DNA from: an uncultured Alphaproteobacteria bacterium | GTDB lineage: Bacteria; Pseudomonadota; Alphaproteobacteria; Rhodobacterales; Rhodobacteraceae | Direction: 5' to 3' | NCBI GenBank assembly: GCA_902599445.1 | Contig: CACKFK010000018.1 | Coordinates: forward strand, 1 to 34,515 | Length of the DNA: 34,515 nt | In this document: positions 22,894-31,115 of the stretch, piece by piece | Layout: each line of letters begins with the position of its first letter | Numbering within the stretch: the first letter of the stretch is position 1 | The notes under the pieces: generated by a model | What the model saw: only the letters and a program-made list of their open reading frames with translations | Told to the model about the DNA's origin: nothing | Database searches by the model: none | Position numbers and translations under genes: made by a program

Positions 22894-23157
22894 ATGAAAA
22901 CATTATTAGCTTTGATCACCTGCTTTAGTTTTTTTTCCATGGCTGGGACAGAAACCTTGGGAGAAACAAGGATTGATGATAGGCAATTACTTTCGCGTGA
23001 TTCTATAGATAGGTATGAAAAAAAAGAAATCATTCTGAAAAATAGGAACATAGATTTTAAGGAGTTGTCTCGGATTCAAGTAGTTTCGGGTCATTCACTA
23101 GTAGAATGTTTTTTTGGTTACCAAAATAAGAATAGGTTGGTTTTATGTTATAAATAG
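22894..23157 (+). CDS. Small secreted protein of unknown function (87 aa)
   Basis: Not recognised. The first 18-20 residues are a signal peptide (MKTLLALITCFSFFSMAG, probable cleavage after SMA or AGT). The mature part is highly charged (RIDDRQLLSRDSIDRYEKKE), then has a more regular segment (RIQVVSGHSLVECFFGYQN) and ends in LVLCYK. Two mature cysteines, about 15 residues apart, could form a disulfide; a third Cys lies in the signal peptide. The gene follows the other small secreted gene and may be co-transcribed with it, ending at the hairpin at 23236. The two mature sequences are not obviously homologous. Confidence 0.68.
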   Translation: MKTLLALITCFSFFSMAGTETLGETRIDDRQLLSRDSIDRYEKKEIILKNRNIDFKELSRIQVVSGHSLVECFFGYQNKNRLVLCYK

Positions 23158-23235
23158 TGGGTGATATTAAAGTAACTGATGTTTGGTTTAGATGCTTGGA
23201 CACAAGAAATGTTTTAGATAGGAATAAGAGTTAGA

Positions 23236-23265
23236 GGCGTTCCAAATTGTTGGGGAACACCTTTT
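23236..23265 (+). terminator. Terminator candidate after the small secreted genes
   Basis: GGCGTTCC and GGAACACC pair over 8 positions with one C-A mismatch around a 10-base loop, followed by TTTT. It lies 79 bases beyond the last small secreted gene. The rest of the 215-base space before the next gene shows only a 12-codon open frame and no clear promoter. Confidence 0.5.
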
Positions 23266-23372
23266 GGTTTGGTTTGGTCACGATAGATTGTATTTCACGA
23301 GGTATTTGTTACCAAATATAGTTGCATTGTTGACTATTTGTTGCGTATAGTGTCGAGGGAGAGTGTTCAAAA

Positions 23373-23720
23373 ATGAGACCTAAACCTATACAAATTTCTT
23401 TTCTAGAATATTTAATTAGTGGAGAAGATTATATAGAAGAAGCCCTGGGTGAAGTAGTTTTCCCAAAAGGTTTTGAAGTTAATAAATTAGAAGACTTACG
23501 ATTTGAATTTGAGAAATTAGCAAATCGATATGGATTAACTTTACCTGCTAAGCTCAAAAAAGGTAATTTGGTATTGGAGTGGAAGCCGTTACCAGGAGAA
23601 ATCATAAATGATTCCGCTGGGAAGTTTGAAAACAACCATCTCAGACAGAAAGCTCTAGAATTAACCACTGAGGAGATGACAGCATTTTCTAATGTTTTTA
23701 GCTCCACACAGGAAAATTAG
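23373..23720 (+). CDS. Hypothetical protein (115 aa), cytoplasmic
   Basis: Not recognised. 115 residues without signal peptide or membrane segment. Seen features are a hydrophobic N-terminus (IQISFLEYLISGEDYIEEAL), an acidic-helical stretch (NKLEDLRFEFEKLANRYGLTL), a short Lys/Leu section (PAKLKKGNLVLEWKPLPGE) and a polar end. The ATG at 23373 follows GGGAGAG by several bases, so a translated gene is plausible, and codon use looks like that of neighbouring genes. It stands between a terminator candidate and yajC, with 145 bases before yajC. I cannot assign a function. Confidence 0.62.
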   Translation: MRPKPIQISFLEYLISGEDYIEEALGEVVFPKGFEVNKLEDLRFEFEKLANRYGLTLPAKLKKGNLVLEWKPLPGEIINDSAGKFENNHLRQKALELTTEEMTAFSNVFSSTQEN

Positions 23721-23865
23721 TTTCATTATAAGTGCCATTATTCCTCTTGACCGATCATATCCTTTTACATAGTTAATGTCGGGAAGTATCTGGAGAAGTA
23801 TTTGATATTAGCTATGATTAACCTTAAGTAGAGACTATTAACTAAATTATTTGAGAGGTAATGCC

Positions 23866-24180
23866 ATGTTTTTCACCCCTGCGTACGCTCAGGCTGCTGG
23901 ATCTGGGGGCTTTGGGTCAACCTTTGGCTCTTTGATCCCCTTATTGCTGATTTTTGCAATCATGTATTTTATCATTATTAGGCCTCAGCAAAAAAAGGCA
24001 AAGGAGCATAAACAGATGGTAACCGAATTAAAGCGCGGGGATCAGGTCCTGACACAAGGCGGGATAATAGGAAAGATTACTAAAGTAAAAGATGAATCTG
24101 AAATTGAACTTGAAATTGCTTCTAATACAAAAGTCAGAATCATGAGGTCCACAATAGTAAATGTGCTTAATAAAACATGA
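23866..24180 (+). CDS. yajC: Preprotein translocase subunit YajC
   Basis: 104 residues from the ATG at 23866, chosen because GAGAGG (23853-23858) lies 7 bases upstream; a TTG at 23851 overlaps that site. YajC is the small membrane partner of SecDF in the Sec translocon. After a short periplasmic Gly/Ser-rich start (FFTPAYAQAAGSGGFGS) a single membrane helix (LIPLLLIFAIMYFIII) is followed by the signature RPQQKKAKEHKQMV and a small soluble domain with LKRGDQVLTQGGIIGKI. Next downstream are secD, secF and a Mth938-like gene, an order I associate with alphaproteobacteria. Confidence 0.97.
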   Translation: MFFTPAYAQAAGSGGFGSTFGSLIPLLLIFAIMYFIIIRPQQKKAKEHKQMVTELKRGDQVLTQGGIIGKITKVKDESEIELEIASNTKVRIMRSTIVNVLNKT

Positions 24181-24223
24181 TGTTGGAGCAGCAAGTTCAT
24201 TGAATAACAGGTAATCTAATCCA

Positions 24224-25876
24224 ATGTTGAGATTTCCTTGGTGGAAAATATTGATAATCTTTTTGCCTTGCATATGGGGTGTTTATAATGTTGTTCCACA
24301 CTTTTTTTATTCACAAGTAGAAAAATACAATGATATCCAAGCCCAAATAGCGCTTGGTCAATTGCCAGAAAATGAAACTCTAATAAGCGATACACCTACC
24401 TGGTCTCATTGGGCACCGTCTAGGATTGTAAATCTTGGTTTAGATCTCCGTGGTGGGGCACACGTTTTAGTTGAAGTAAGCTTGGAGGAAGTTTATTCGG
24501 AAAGGCTTAGCTCTTATTGGCCAGACATAAGAAATAGCTTAAGAACTATAAGAAAGTCTGTTGGTTCTATTAAGCAGGTTTCTGGGGGCATTAACGAGTT
24601 ATTAATAGAAATTGGTGCGCAGGAGGGACTTCTCGAAGCTATAGATTTAGTTGCAAAAGAAGCTAGATCTATTGGTGCGGGGGGCTTAGAAGTTTCTTCG
24701 AAAGGTGATAATGTTATAAAGGTTTCATTAGGTGAAAATGAGAGAAAAAAAATTGACAACCAGACCATGGAGCAATCTCTTGAGATTATTCGTAGGCGGG
24801 TTGATGAAGCTGGCACCAGAGAGCCAACTATTCAGAGACAAGGGGAAAGGAGAATACTGATTCAGGTCCCAGGGTTAGGATCTGCTGAAGAGTTACTGAG
24901 GTTAATAGGTAAAACAGCCAGGCTAACCTTCCATTCGGTGAAAAACAACAAAGTATCGTGTAATAAAAAGGTCAATTTAGAAACTATAATTTTACCATCT
25001 AGTGAGGACCGAGCCTTATGTTTGTCATTGCAGAAAAAAAGTGTCGTTTCTGGTTCTGAATTAACCAATGCCCAACCTTCTTTTGATCAGAACAATAGAC
25101 CGGCAGTATCTTTTCAATTTAATCCAGTAGGTGGTAGAAAATTTGGCGAATATACGAAGGAAAATATAGGTAATCCATTTGCAATTGTTCTAGATTCTGA
25201 AGTAATCTCAGCTCCAATAATCCAGAGCCATATCCCTGGGGGTGCTGGGATTATAACTGGGAGTTTCACAGTAGATGAAAGTAACCGATTAGCTATCCTT
25301 TTACGCGCAGGTGCGTTACCTGCCTCAATAAGGGTATTAGAGCAGAGAACAGTTGGCCCAGAGCTCGGAGCTGATAGTATAAAGTCAGGAAAAATCGCGG
25401 CTATCATAGCGGGATCATTAATCTTATTATTTATGGCTTTAACCTATGGTTTATTCGGGCTTTTCGCTAACATTGGTTTGATAATTAATATTGCACTCAT
25501 TTTTTCAATAATGGCGACAATGAGTGCTACTCTGACTCTTCCTGGAATAGCTGGTATAGTTTTAACGATAGGAATGGCAGTAGATGCTAATGTACTCATT
25601 TTTGAACGAATAAAAGAAGAGCTACAAGTCAACAAGAGTATTTTTAGAGCGATAGAATTAGGTTATGAAAAAGCCTTAACTTCTATCATTGATGCTAATG
25701 TAACAACGTTTATTGCCGCTATTATTCTCTTCACACTAGGCTCTGGCCCTATAAGAGGTTTTTCAGTCACCCTCGGGATTGGGATTATTACTTCCGTATT
25801 TACAGCCGTTTTCTTAACAAGGTTGATCGTATCTCTCTACATAGGCTTTGCCAGACCAAAAGAGTTGGAAGTATGA
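24224..25876 (+). CDS. secD: Protein translocase subunit SecD
   Basis: 550 residues, normal for SecD. An N-terminal membrane helix (WWKILIIFLPCIWGVYNV) leads to the large periplasmic P1 domain; VNLGLDLRGGAHVLVEV is the D1 motif just after the helix. The region VDEAGTREPTIQRQGERRILIQVPG and VSFQFNPVGGRKFGEYT are P1 elements. The C-terminal membrane part carries the SecD signatures VGPELGADSIKSGK and GMAVDANVLIFERIKEEL, followed by AIELGYEKALTSIIDANVTTF. With SecF it uses the proton gradient to complete export of periplasmic proteins. The ATG at 24224 lies 43 bases after yajC with only a weak ribosome site (ACAGG). Confidence 0.97.
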   Translation: MLRFPWWKILIIFLPCIWGVYNVVPHFFYSQVEKYNDIQAQIALGQLPENETLISDTPTWSHWAPSRIVNLGLDLRGGAHVLVEVSLEEVYSERLSSYWPDIRNSLRTIRKSVGSIKQVSGGINELLIEIGAQEGLLEAIDLVAKEARSIGAGGLEVSSKGDNVIKVSLGENERKKIDNQTMEQSLEIIRRRVDEAGTREPTIQRQGERRILIQVPGLGSAEELLRLIGKTARLTFHSVKNNKVSCNKKVNLETIILPSSEDRALCLSLQKKSVVSGSELTNAQPSFDQNNRPAVSFQFNPVGGRKFGEYTKENIGNPFAIVLDSEVISAPIIQSHIPGGAGIITGSFTVDESNRLAILLRAGALPASIRVLEQRTVGPELGADSIKSGKIAAIIAGSLILLFMALTYGLFGLFANIGLIINIALIFSIMATMSATLTLPGIAGIVLTIGMAVDANVLIFERIKEELQVNKSIFRAIELGYEKALTSIIDANVTTFIAAIILFTLGSGPIRGFSVTLGIGIITSVFTAVFLTRLIVSLYIGFARPKELEV

Positions 25877-25886
25877 GGACTTACAA

Positions 25887-26870
25887 ATGAGACTAAGAAT
25901 AGTTCCAAGTAATACTGCTATAAATTTTTTCGGTAAATCAAGAATAGCAATTTGGACTTCTATATTTGCGGTAGTAGTATCCGTCATTCTTTATATTATC
26001 AATGGGTTGAACTACGGAATAGATTTTCGGGGTGGGACCATGCTAATGATCAAGGCATCAGATAATACTTCCATCATTGAAATTCGAAAGACTTTAAATC
26101 AATTAAATATAGGAGATACGACCGTTACTGAAGTGTCAGATCCTGCTGCAGTTATTGTTGGATCAGAGGCCCAACCTTTGTTCTTAATTAAGATAGAACA
26201 ACAGGAAGGGAATGAAGAAGTACAAAACCAAATGATAACTAGTGTTAAGGAAATATTGGATGAGACACTTACCTCTGTTTCTTTCTTACAAACCGAAAGT
26301 GTTGGCTCTAAAGTTTCTGGTGAATTAGTGCAAAAGGCTATACTGGCGGTTTGTTTAGCTGTTTTCGCCGTCTTATTTTATATATGGATTAGATTTGAAT
26401 GGCAATTCTCTTTGGGCGCAGTACTTGCTTTACTCCATGATGTCATCGTTACTATAGGTATATTTTCAATCATTGGGTTAGAGTTTAATTTGTCGATAAT
26501 TGCCGCTCTATTGACTATAGTGGGTTATTCACTCAATGACACGGTTATAGTCTTTGACCGAATTAGAGAAAACCTGAAGCAATTCGAGTCAAAAACTCTC
26601 CTTGATTTGCTTAACAAGTCAATCAATGATACGTTAAGTAGAACTATTATGACCTCTGTGACCACGCTCCTAGCTCTTTTAGCCTTGTATATTTTTGGGG
26701 GAGAGGTAATTCGTGGATTTACGTTTGCCATGATTTGGGGAGTATTGATAGGGACATATTCTTCCATTTTTATTGCTTCTGCTATCCTTTTGAAATTAGG
26801 GGTTAAGAGAGACTGGTCTTCACCAAAATCGGGAGGTGCGGGTACGAATTTTGGTGACTTCGACAAATAA
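25887..26870 (+). CDS. secF: Protein translocase subunit SecF
   Basis: 327 residues from the ATG at 25887, with TGAGGA (25874-25879, overlapping the secD stop codon) 7 bases upstream; the earlier in-frame start at 25848 lies inside secD and is not used. After the first membrane helix (IWTSIFAVVVSVILYIINGL) comes NYGIDFRGGTMLMIK, the SecF counterpart of the SecD D1 motif. The C-terminal signatures are FEWQFSLGAVLALLHDVIVTIG and GYSLNDTVIVFDRIRENL, followed by LSRTIMTSVTTLLALLAL. It forms the SecDF complex with its upstream neighbour. The Mth938-like gene begins 11 bases after its stop. Confidence 0.97.
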   Translation: MRLRIVPSNTAINFFGKSRIAIWTSIFAVVVSVILYIINGLNYGIDFRGGTMLMIKASDNTSIIEIRKTLNQLNIGDTTVTEVSDPAAVIVGSEAQPLFLIKIEQQEGNEEVQNQMITSVKEILDETLTSVSFLQTESVGSKVSGELVQKAILAVCLAVFAVLFYIWIRFEWQFSLGAVLALLHDVIVTIGIFSIIGLEFNLSIIAALLTIVGYSLNDTVIVFDRIRENLKQFESKTLLDLLNKSINDTLSRTIMTSVTTLLALLALYIFGGEVIRGFTFAMIWGVLIGTYSSIFIASAILLKLGVKRDWSSPKSGGAGTNFGDFDK

Positions 26871-26881
26871 ATAGGTGTGGG

Positions 26882-27244
26882 ATGCTATTTTCAGAGACGA
26901 ACTTCGAAGAAGTCACACCGATTCAGGCCTATGGTGAAAATTTTTTCAGGATTTGTCACAAAAAAGTGAGGGGCGGGATTTTCGTTTTTTCTCATATTAT
27001 AAGGTCGTGGCATGGATTTAAGGATTTTTCGTTTCTTGAAGAAGATCTTTCCTCAATGGAAATGCTATTTATAGGCACAGGAAAAAACCATAACCACGTC
27101 GACAAAACGTTCAATTCTGTTCTGATAGATAGTGGGGTTGTATTAGAAGTATTTTCTACGCCAGTTGCTTGTCGCGCATATAATGTCACGATATCTGGGC
27201 ATCGAAAGGTAGGGGCCTTACTTGCACCAATCTTAGGAAATTAA
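26882..27244 (+). CDS. Mth938-like domain protein (DUF498 / NDUFAF3 family)
   Basis: 120 residues. The family is recognised from PIQAYGENFFRI at the start, a central FLEEDLSSMEMLFIGTGKN segment (usually LIxGTG), and the C-terminal GVVLEVFSTPVACRAYNV, the 'me-T-ACRTYN' type signature. Human NDUFAF3 of this family helps assemble complex I, and bacterial roles are unclear. The gene follows secF after 11 bases and is probably in the same transcript; this linkage is a recurring alphaproteobacterial pattern as I recall. Cytoplasmic, no signal peptide. A promoter for the next gene lies just after its stop. Confidence 0.9.
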   Translation: MLFSETNFEEVTPIQAYGENFFRICHKKVRGGIFVFSHIIRSWHGFKDFSFLEEDLSSMEMLFIGTGKNHNHVDKTFNSVLIDSGVVLEVFSTPVACRAYNVTISGHRKVGALLAPILGN

Positions 27245-27248
27245 ACAG

Positions 27249-27277
27249 TTGAATTACCGTTAATAATTTGGCATAAT
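27249..27277 (+). promoter_or_regulatory. Promoter candidate for the superoxide dismutase gene
   Basis: TTGAAT (27249-27254), a 17-base spacer and CATAAT (27272-27277) match the sigma-70 consensus well. It begins 5 bases after the Mth938-like stop codon and ends 66 bases before the sod ATG, so the sec transcript and the dismutase gene are probably separately initiated. Confidence 0.5.
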
Positions 27278-27343
27278 TGATTGCTTTGTAAGTTTATTTT
27301 ACAAAATCATTTTCATTCAATCACCAGATTTAAGGGGTCAATA

Positions 27344-27946
27344 ATGAGTTTCACACTTCCTGATTTACCATACAGCCACGATGCTCTCAACCAAATGGGA
27401 ATGAGCACAGAAACGTTAGAGTTTCACCATGATTTGCATCATAAAGCTTATGTAGATAATGGTAATAAATTAGTAGCAGGTACAGAATGGGAAGATAAAT
27501 CGACAGAAGAAATAATAATGGGGACTTATAATTCCACTTCTGTAGGGCAGAGCGGGATCTTCAATAATGTTTCACAGCATTGGAATCATTGCCAGTTTTG
27601 GGAAATGATGGGTGCAGGGAGAAATTCAATGCCATCGGAATTGGAAAGTGCTTTAAATGAAAATTTTGGCTCAATTGAAAAGTTTAAAGAAGAATTCTCT
27701 GCTGCTGGAGTAGGACAATTCGGTGCTGGCTGGTGCTGGCTGGTTCAAGAAACAAACGGGGCTCTAAAAATTACAAAAACTGAGAATGGCGTTAACCCGT
27801 TATGTTTTGGACAAAACACTTTACTCGGATGCGATGTCTGGGAGCACTCATATTATATTGATTTCAGAAATAAGAGGCCTGCATACATCGGCAACTTTTT
27901 AGATAAGTTGGTTAATTGGGAAAATGTTGCATCTCGCATGAAATGA
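27344..27946 (+). CDS. sodB: Superoxide dismutase, Fe/Mn family
   Basis: 200 residues from the ATG at 27344, with AAGGGG 6 bases upstream; a longer frame from 27281 has no such site. The enzyme converts superoxide to oxygen and peroxide. Metal ligands are visible: His in LEFHHDLHHKAYVDN (near residue 26), His in VSQHWNHCQFW (near 77), and Asp and His in GCDVWEHSYYIDF (near 163 and 167). FGAGWCWLV is a family signature. No signal peptide is present, so it is cytoplasmic. Whether iron or manganese is used is not settled by these motifs; the symbol sodB reflects the usual annotation. EamA-type gene follows 26 bases on. Confidence 0.95.
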   Translation: MSFTLPDLPYSHDALNQMGMSTETLEFHHDLHHKAYVDNGNKLVAGTEWEDKSTEEIIMGTYNSTSVGQSGIFNNVSQHWNHCQFWEMMGAGRNSMPSELESALNENFGSIEKFKEEFSAAGVGQFGAGWCWLVQETNGALKITKTENGVNPLCFGQNTLLGCDVWEHSYYIDFRNKRPAYIGNFLDKLVNWENVASRMK

Positions 27947-27972
27947 TCTGAGCACAATAGAACAAAATAGCT

Positions 27973-28869
27973 ATGAACTACACGGCACTCATAGCTTTAG
28001 TTTGTGCATGTATCATTTGGGGGCTGTCTCCTCTTTTTTATCATCAGTTAAATCATATAGATCCTTTGATGATCATGGCTTATAGGGTTATATGGGCCTT
28101 GTTTTTTTTGATTGTCTTCCTGGCTATCACAGGTAAATTATCTGGCATACTATATTTAGTGAAAAATTTGCGATCATTTATGCTATTGGCGTTTGCTAGT
28201 CTAATGATCGGAATAAATCAGTTTGGTTTCATTTATTCGATTAGTGTGAAGCAAGTAATTCAGGCATCATTTGCCTATTATATTTTTCCACTTATTGCCG
28301 TTTTTTTTGGTTTCATCTTTTTGGGCGAAAAATTTTCAAAAGTGCAATTTATTGCATTATTTCTTGCACTTTTTGGTGTGGTATTTCTTTCTAGGGGGCT
28401 AGGTGAAATTCCTTATATAGCACTCTTGTTAGGAATTACCTTTGGCATATACGGCCTTATAAAAAACCACCTGTCTTTAAATTCCCTGCAAACTATCTCG
28501 GTAGAGATTTGCCTATTATCACCCATTGCACTTGGGTATTTAATTTTTCTTGGACTCAGTTCGGAAGAGACATTATTTGATGTTTCAAGAATTGATTTCT
28601 GTATGTTTATTGGATCTGGGTTGATAACAAGCTTGCCATTATTTTTGTTCTCCTTGGCAATTTCAGGCTTAAACTATTCTACGGTCGGCTTGGTAAATTA
28701 TCTTAACCCAACATTGCAGTTTTTCGTAGCTGTGGTGATATTCTCAGAAACCTTTACCTTAACTCATGGTATCAGTTTTGGCCTGATTTGGATTAGCTTA
28801 TTTCTTTATTCATCAGATTCAATCAGAGTTGAACTCTCGAGATCGAGAAAAATTTCATCTACTGATTGA
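27973..28869 (+). CDS. EamA-family transporter, RarD-like
   Basis: 298 residues, about ten predicted membrane helices in two EamA repeats, the layout of the drug/metabolite transporter superfamily. The N-terminus ACIIWGLSPLFYHQLNHIDPLMIMAYRVIWAL resembles RarD proteins (WGLxPxYxK...P.EI.AHR..WSL), and helix 3-4 carries YIFPLIAVFFGFIFLGEKFSKVQ. The second repeat holds SLPLFLFSLAISGLNYSTVGLVNYLNPTLQF. Substrates of the family are diverse and unassigned here. The 3' end overlaps the LOG-family gene on the other strand by 64 bases. It may be co-transcribed with the dismutase gene. Confidence 0.9.
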   Translation: MNYTALIALVCACIIWGLSPLFYHQLNHIDPLMIMAYRVIWALFFLIVFLAITGKLSGILYLVKNLRSFMLLAFASLMIGINQFGFIYSISVKQVIQASFAYYIFPLIAVFFGFIFLGEKFSKVQFIALFLALFGVVFLSRGLGEIPYIALLLGITFGIYGLIKNHLSLNSLQTISVEICLLSPIALGYLIFLGLSSEETLFDVSRIDFCMFIGSGLITSLPLFLFSLAISGLNYSTVGLVNYLNPTLQFFVAVVIFSETFTLTHGISFGLIWISLFLYSSDSIRVELSRSRKISSTD

Positions 28870-29381
28870 CAAACTTTGAAGTGGTTCAACATTGTTTTTT
28901 CAGCAAAACCTAGTTCGACTATGCCCTGGAGGGCTTCAATTGTTTTACTCCAAAAGTCTAGTATGTTCAAAAGATAGATGGGTTTTTTATGAAAAGCTAA
29001 TTGTTTCCAAGTGATCATTTCAAAAAGTTCCTCAAGTGTGCCAATTCCACCTGGCATTGCAATTACAGCATGGGAGTTCATATACATGACTTTTTTTCTT
29101 TCATGCATGTCCTCTGTTATTATAAAGCTCTTGATACTTCTTCGGCCTATTTCCTTACTAGTTAATTTTTTGGGCATCACACCTAAGACATCACCGCCAG
29201 CTTTTTCGCATGCCTTTGCGATATCTCCCATTAGCCCAATATTACCTGCCCCATAGACCAGTTTGTAATCATTTCTGGCAAGCTGTAGCCCGAGTTGAGT
29301 GGCGGCCTGAGAAAATTCCTCTTTCGAACCTGATCTTGATCCACAAAACACGCAGATTGACGATATGCTCTTTTTTATCAT
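28806..29381 (-). CDS. LOG family protein (TIGR00730; cytokinin riboside 5'-monophosphate phosphoribohydrolase-like)
   Basis: 191 residues with a Rossmann-like LOG fold. Visible motifs are ICVFCGSRSG at the start, KLVYGAGNIGLMG (about 41-53), DMHERKKVMYMNSHAVIAMPGGIGTLEELFEMITW with the signature PGGxGTxxE, and KPIYLLNILDFWSKTI. Relatives release nucleobase from nucleoside 5'-monophosphates (active against AMP in vitro). AAAGGAA precedes the ATG at 29381. The last 21 residues are encoded opposite the end of the RarD-like gene. The LysM gene lies divergently beyond its start. Confidence 0.94.
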   Translation of the reverse strand: MIKKSISSICVFCGSRSGSKEEFSQAATQLGLQLARNDYKLVYGAGNIGLMGDIAKACEKAGGDVLGVMPKKLTSKEIGRRSIKSFIITEDMHERKKVMYMNSHAVIAMPGGIGTLEELFEMITWKQLAFHKKPIYLLNILDFWSKTIEALQGIVELGFAEKTMLNHFKVCQSVDEIFLDLESSTLIESDE

Positions 29382-29466
29382 TATTAGTTTCCTTTTTTAT
29401 TTACTGTTACAGCAATGTTGTGTTTAATTCCATAAACATATTGGGAATGAGGCTTTCTACAAAACC

Positions 29467-31050
29467 ATGAATAAGATATTAATTAAGCTTGGCTGGCCTG
29501 GCGCTTTGTTACTTTTAGTCGGATTCTTATCCGCAGCGATCTACATAGTGGTCCATCAAGCTGTTGATGAGAAGGATCCGGTTGAGAAAAATACCCAAAC
29601 AGAAACACCAGCCGCAGATACGAGCGAAATAGATACAAATAAAACAACTGTCTCAAAAAATGAAGATCCCGAAATTAATACTTCCAGCATGGATTCTGTT
29701 GAAGGCATTGAAAGCGATAGCTCTTCCAACACACTTAAGGATGAAGTGAATGAGAAAACAGATAAAGGAGAATTATTGAGCGATAGTTCGTCCAATCCAC
29801 TTAAGGATGAAGTGAACGAGAAAATAGATAAAGGAGAATTATTGAGCGATAGTTCGTCCAATCCACTTAAGGATGAAGTGAATGAGAAAATAGATAAAGG
29901 AGAATTATTGAGCGATAGTTCGTCCAATCCACTTAAGGATGAAGTGAATGAGAAAATAGATAAAGGAGAATTATCGAGTGCCATAGTTTTGGAGAAAAAA
30001 ATCAAAGATTTGAGTGTGAGTTCAGAAAAACCTAATGAAGATGTTATCGAGACAGATCAAAATACCCAAACTATGAATAATACCAATGAAACTTCCACTA
30101 ATGAAACGGAAGTTGAAAGCCTTAAGAATGCTGAAGTGACTGAAAAAATAGATAACCTTGGCAGCGATGAAGATTTGGAGGAAAAAAAGAAGAATGGCCA
30201 AACCACAGTAGATATCTTGAGGATTGATGAAAGCGGTATTACTGTGATTGCCGGTAAAACAGATCCAGATACTGCTGTGGAGGCAAGAATTGATGACAAG
30301 GTTGTTGGTGCTTCTAAGACAAATGAAGATGGAGGTTTTGTGATTATTGGTCAGGTGTCCTCATCAGAGAATGCCCAGGAATTAAAACTCTTAACAAGGG
30401 ATATGAAAAAAAAGGAAATAGTTGATGATGATGGAGTAATTTCAGAGCCTCCCTGGGTGGTTTCAGCAAATAGCTTTTTTGTCTTGCCTGGTCTAGTACA
30501 AGAGGCAGATATCAAGACGGTAGGTGAAGGGCAGACTAATGCGGTATCAATTATTGAAATAAAGGATGATGATTTACTTCTCAAACAAATTTCTGCACCC
30601 ATTAAAGTAGACCAAGTTTCGTTGGATAGAATTAAATATTCAAGCGATGGCAATGCAGTTCTATATGGAAGATGTCGGTCAGATATGGCTGTTTTTATCT
30701 ATCTAGATAATGTTTTACGGAGTAAAATTAAACCTGCTGATGATGGCAGTTGGCGGATAGATTTGGGGGTGATTACTCCAGGGATATACACCCTTCGTTT
30801 AGATGAAGTCGATAGTAGTGGTGCTGTATTATCCAGAATAGAGTCTCCTTTTAAACAAGAGGCTAAAGATTTGTTGGATAAGCTATTTGCAGAAGCAATA
30901 ACTGTTCAACCAGGAAATAGCTTGTGGCGTATAGCCAGGCGTATTTATGGGAGAGGAATTCTTTACATGGAAATCTATAAAAAAAATGATCATTTGATCA
31001 AGAATCCAGATTTAATTTATCCTGGTCAGGTATTTTCACTTTTAGATTAG
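29467..31050 (+). CDS. Membrane-anchored LysM peptidoglycan-binding protein with repeat linker
   Basis: 527 residues. A single N-terminal membrane anchor (WPGALLLLVGFLSAAIYIVV, about 10-29) is followed by a roughly 200-residue acidic, Ser/Asn/Glu/Lys-rich linker, including four near-identical 22-residue repeats (84-171). Next is a region of beta-type modules (TVVDIL-like start near 248; ITVIAGKTDPDTAVEARI; YGRCRSDMAVFIYLDN) and a C-terminal LysM domain from about 479: TVQPGNSLWRIARRIYGRG and NPDLIYPGQVFSL. It should sit in the inner membrane with the LysM in the periplasm, bound to peptidoglycan. Such proteins are common in alphaproteobacteria and typically adjoin a LOG gene and an ABCB exporter, as here. 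Confidence 0.9.
   Translation: MNKILIKLGWPGALLLLVGFLSAAIYIVVHQAVDEKDPVEKNTQTETPAADTSEIDTNKTTVSKNEDPEINTSSMDSVEGIESDSSSNTLKDEVNEKTDKGELLSDSSSNPLKDEVNEKIDKGELLSDSSSNPLKDEVNEKIDKGELLSDSSSNPLKDEVNEKIDKGELSSAIVLEKKIKDLSVSSEKPNEDVIETDQNTQTMNNTNETSTNETEVESLKNAEVTEKIDNLGSDEDLEEKKKNGQTTVDILRIDESGITVIAGKTDPDTAVEARIDDKVVGASKTNEDGGFVIIGQVSSSENAQELKLLTRDMKKKEIVDDDGVISEPPWVVSANSFFVLPGLVQEADIKTVGEGQTNAVSIIEIKDDDLLLKQISAPIKVDQVSLDRIKYSSDGNAVLYGRCRSDMAVFIYLDNVLRSKIKPADDGSWRIDLGVITPGIYTLRLDEVDSSGAVLSRIESPFKQEAKDLLDKLFAEAITVQPGNSLWRIARRIYGRGILYMEIYKKNDHLIKNPDLIYPGQVFSLLD
29716..29979 (+). repeat. Four tandem 66-bp repeats within the LysM gene
   Basis: Units of exactly 66 bases begin at 29716, 29782, 29848 and 29914. 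Each encodes DSSSNPLKDEVNEKIDKG plus four residues (ELLS or ELSS). Copies 2 and 3 differ at one base, copy 4 differs from copy 3 at two bases near its end, and copy 1 is more divergent (DSSSNTL, EKTDKG). The near-identity indicates recent in-frame expansion, and the reading frame is kept. Confidence 0.95.
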
Positions 31051-31115
31051 TTTTAATTCCGACTATTCCATGGTTTTAACAAGTTACATTTTGATATAGT
31101 TTATATGGGTCACTT

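Noticed and set aside
23179-23217. 12-codon frame (MFGLDAWTQEMF) in the intergenic region
   Set aside because: Plausible composition, but no ribosome site and too short to support.
29556-30005. 149-codon open frame opposite the LysM repeats
   Set aside because: It simply mirrors the 66-bp repeats; Ser/Leu-rich translation and no ribosome site.
31105-31107. ATG just upstream of the ABC exporter
   Set aside because: It is in another frame and meets TGA after four codons; the GTG at 31116 is the first start in the correct frame.
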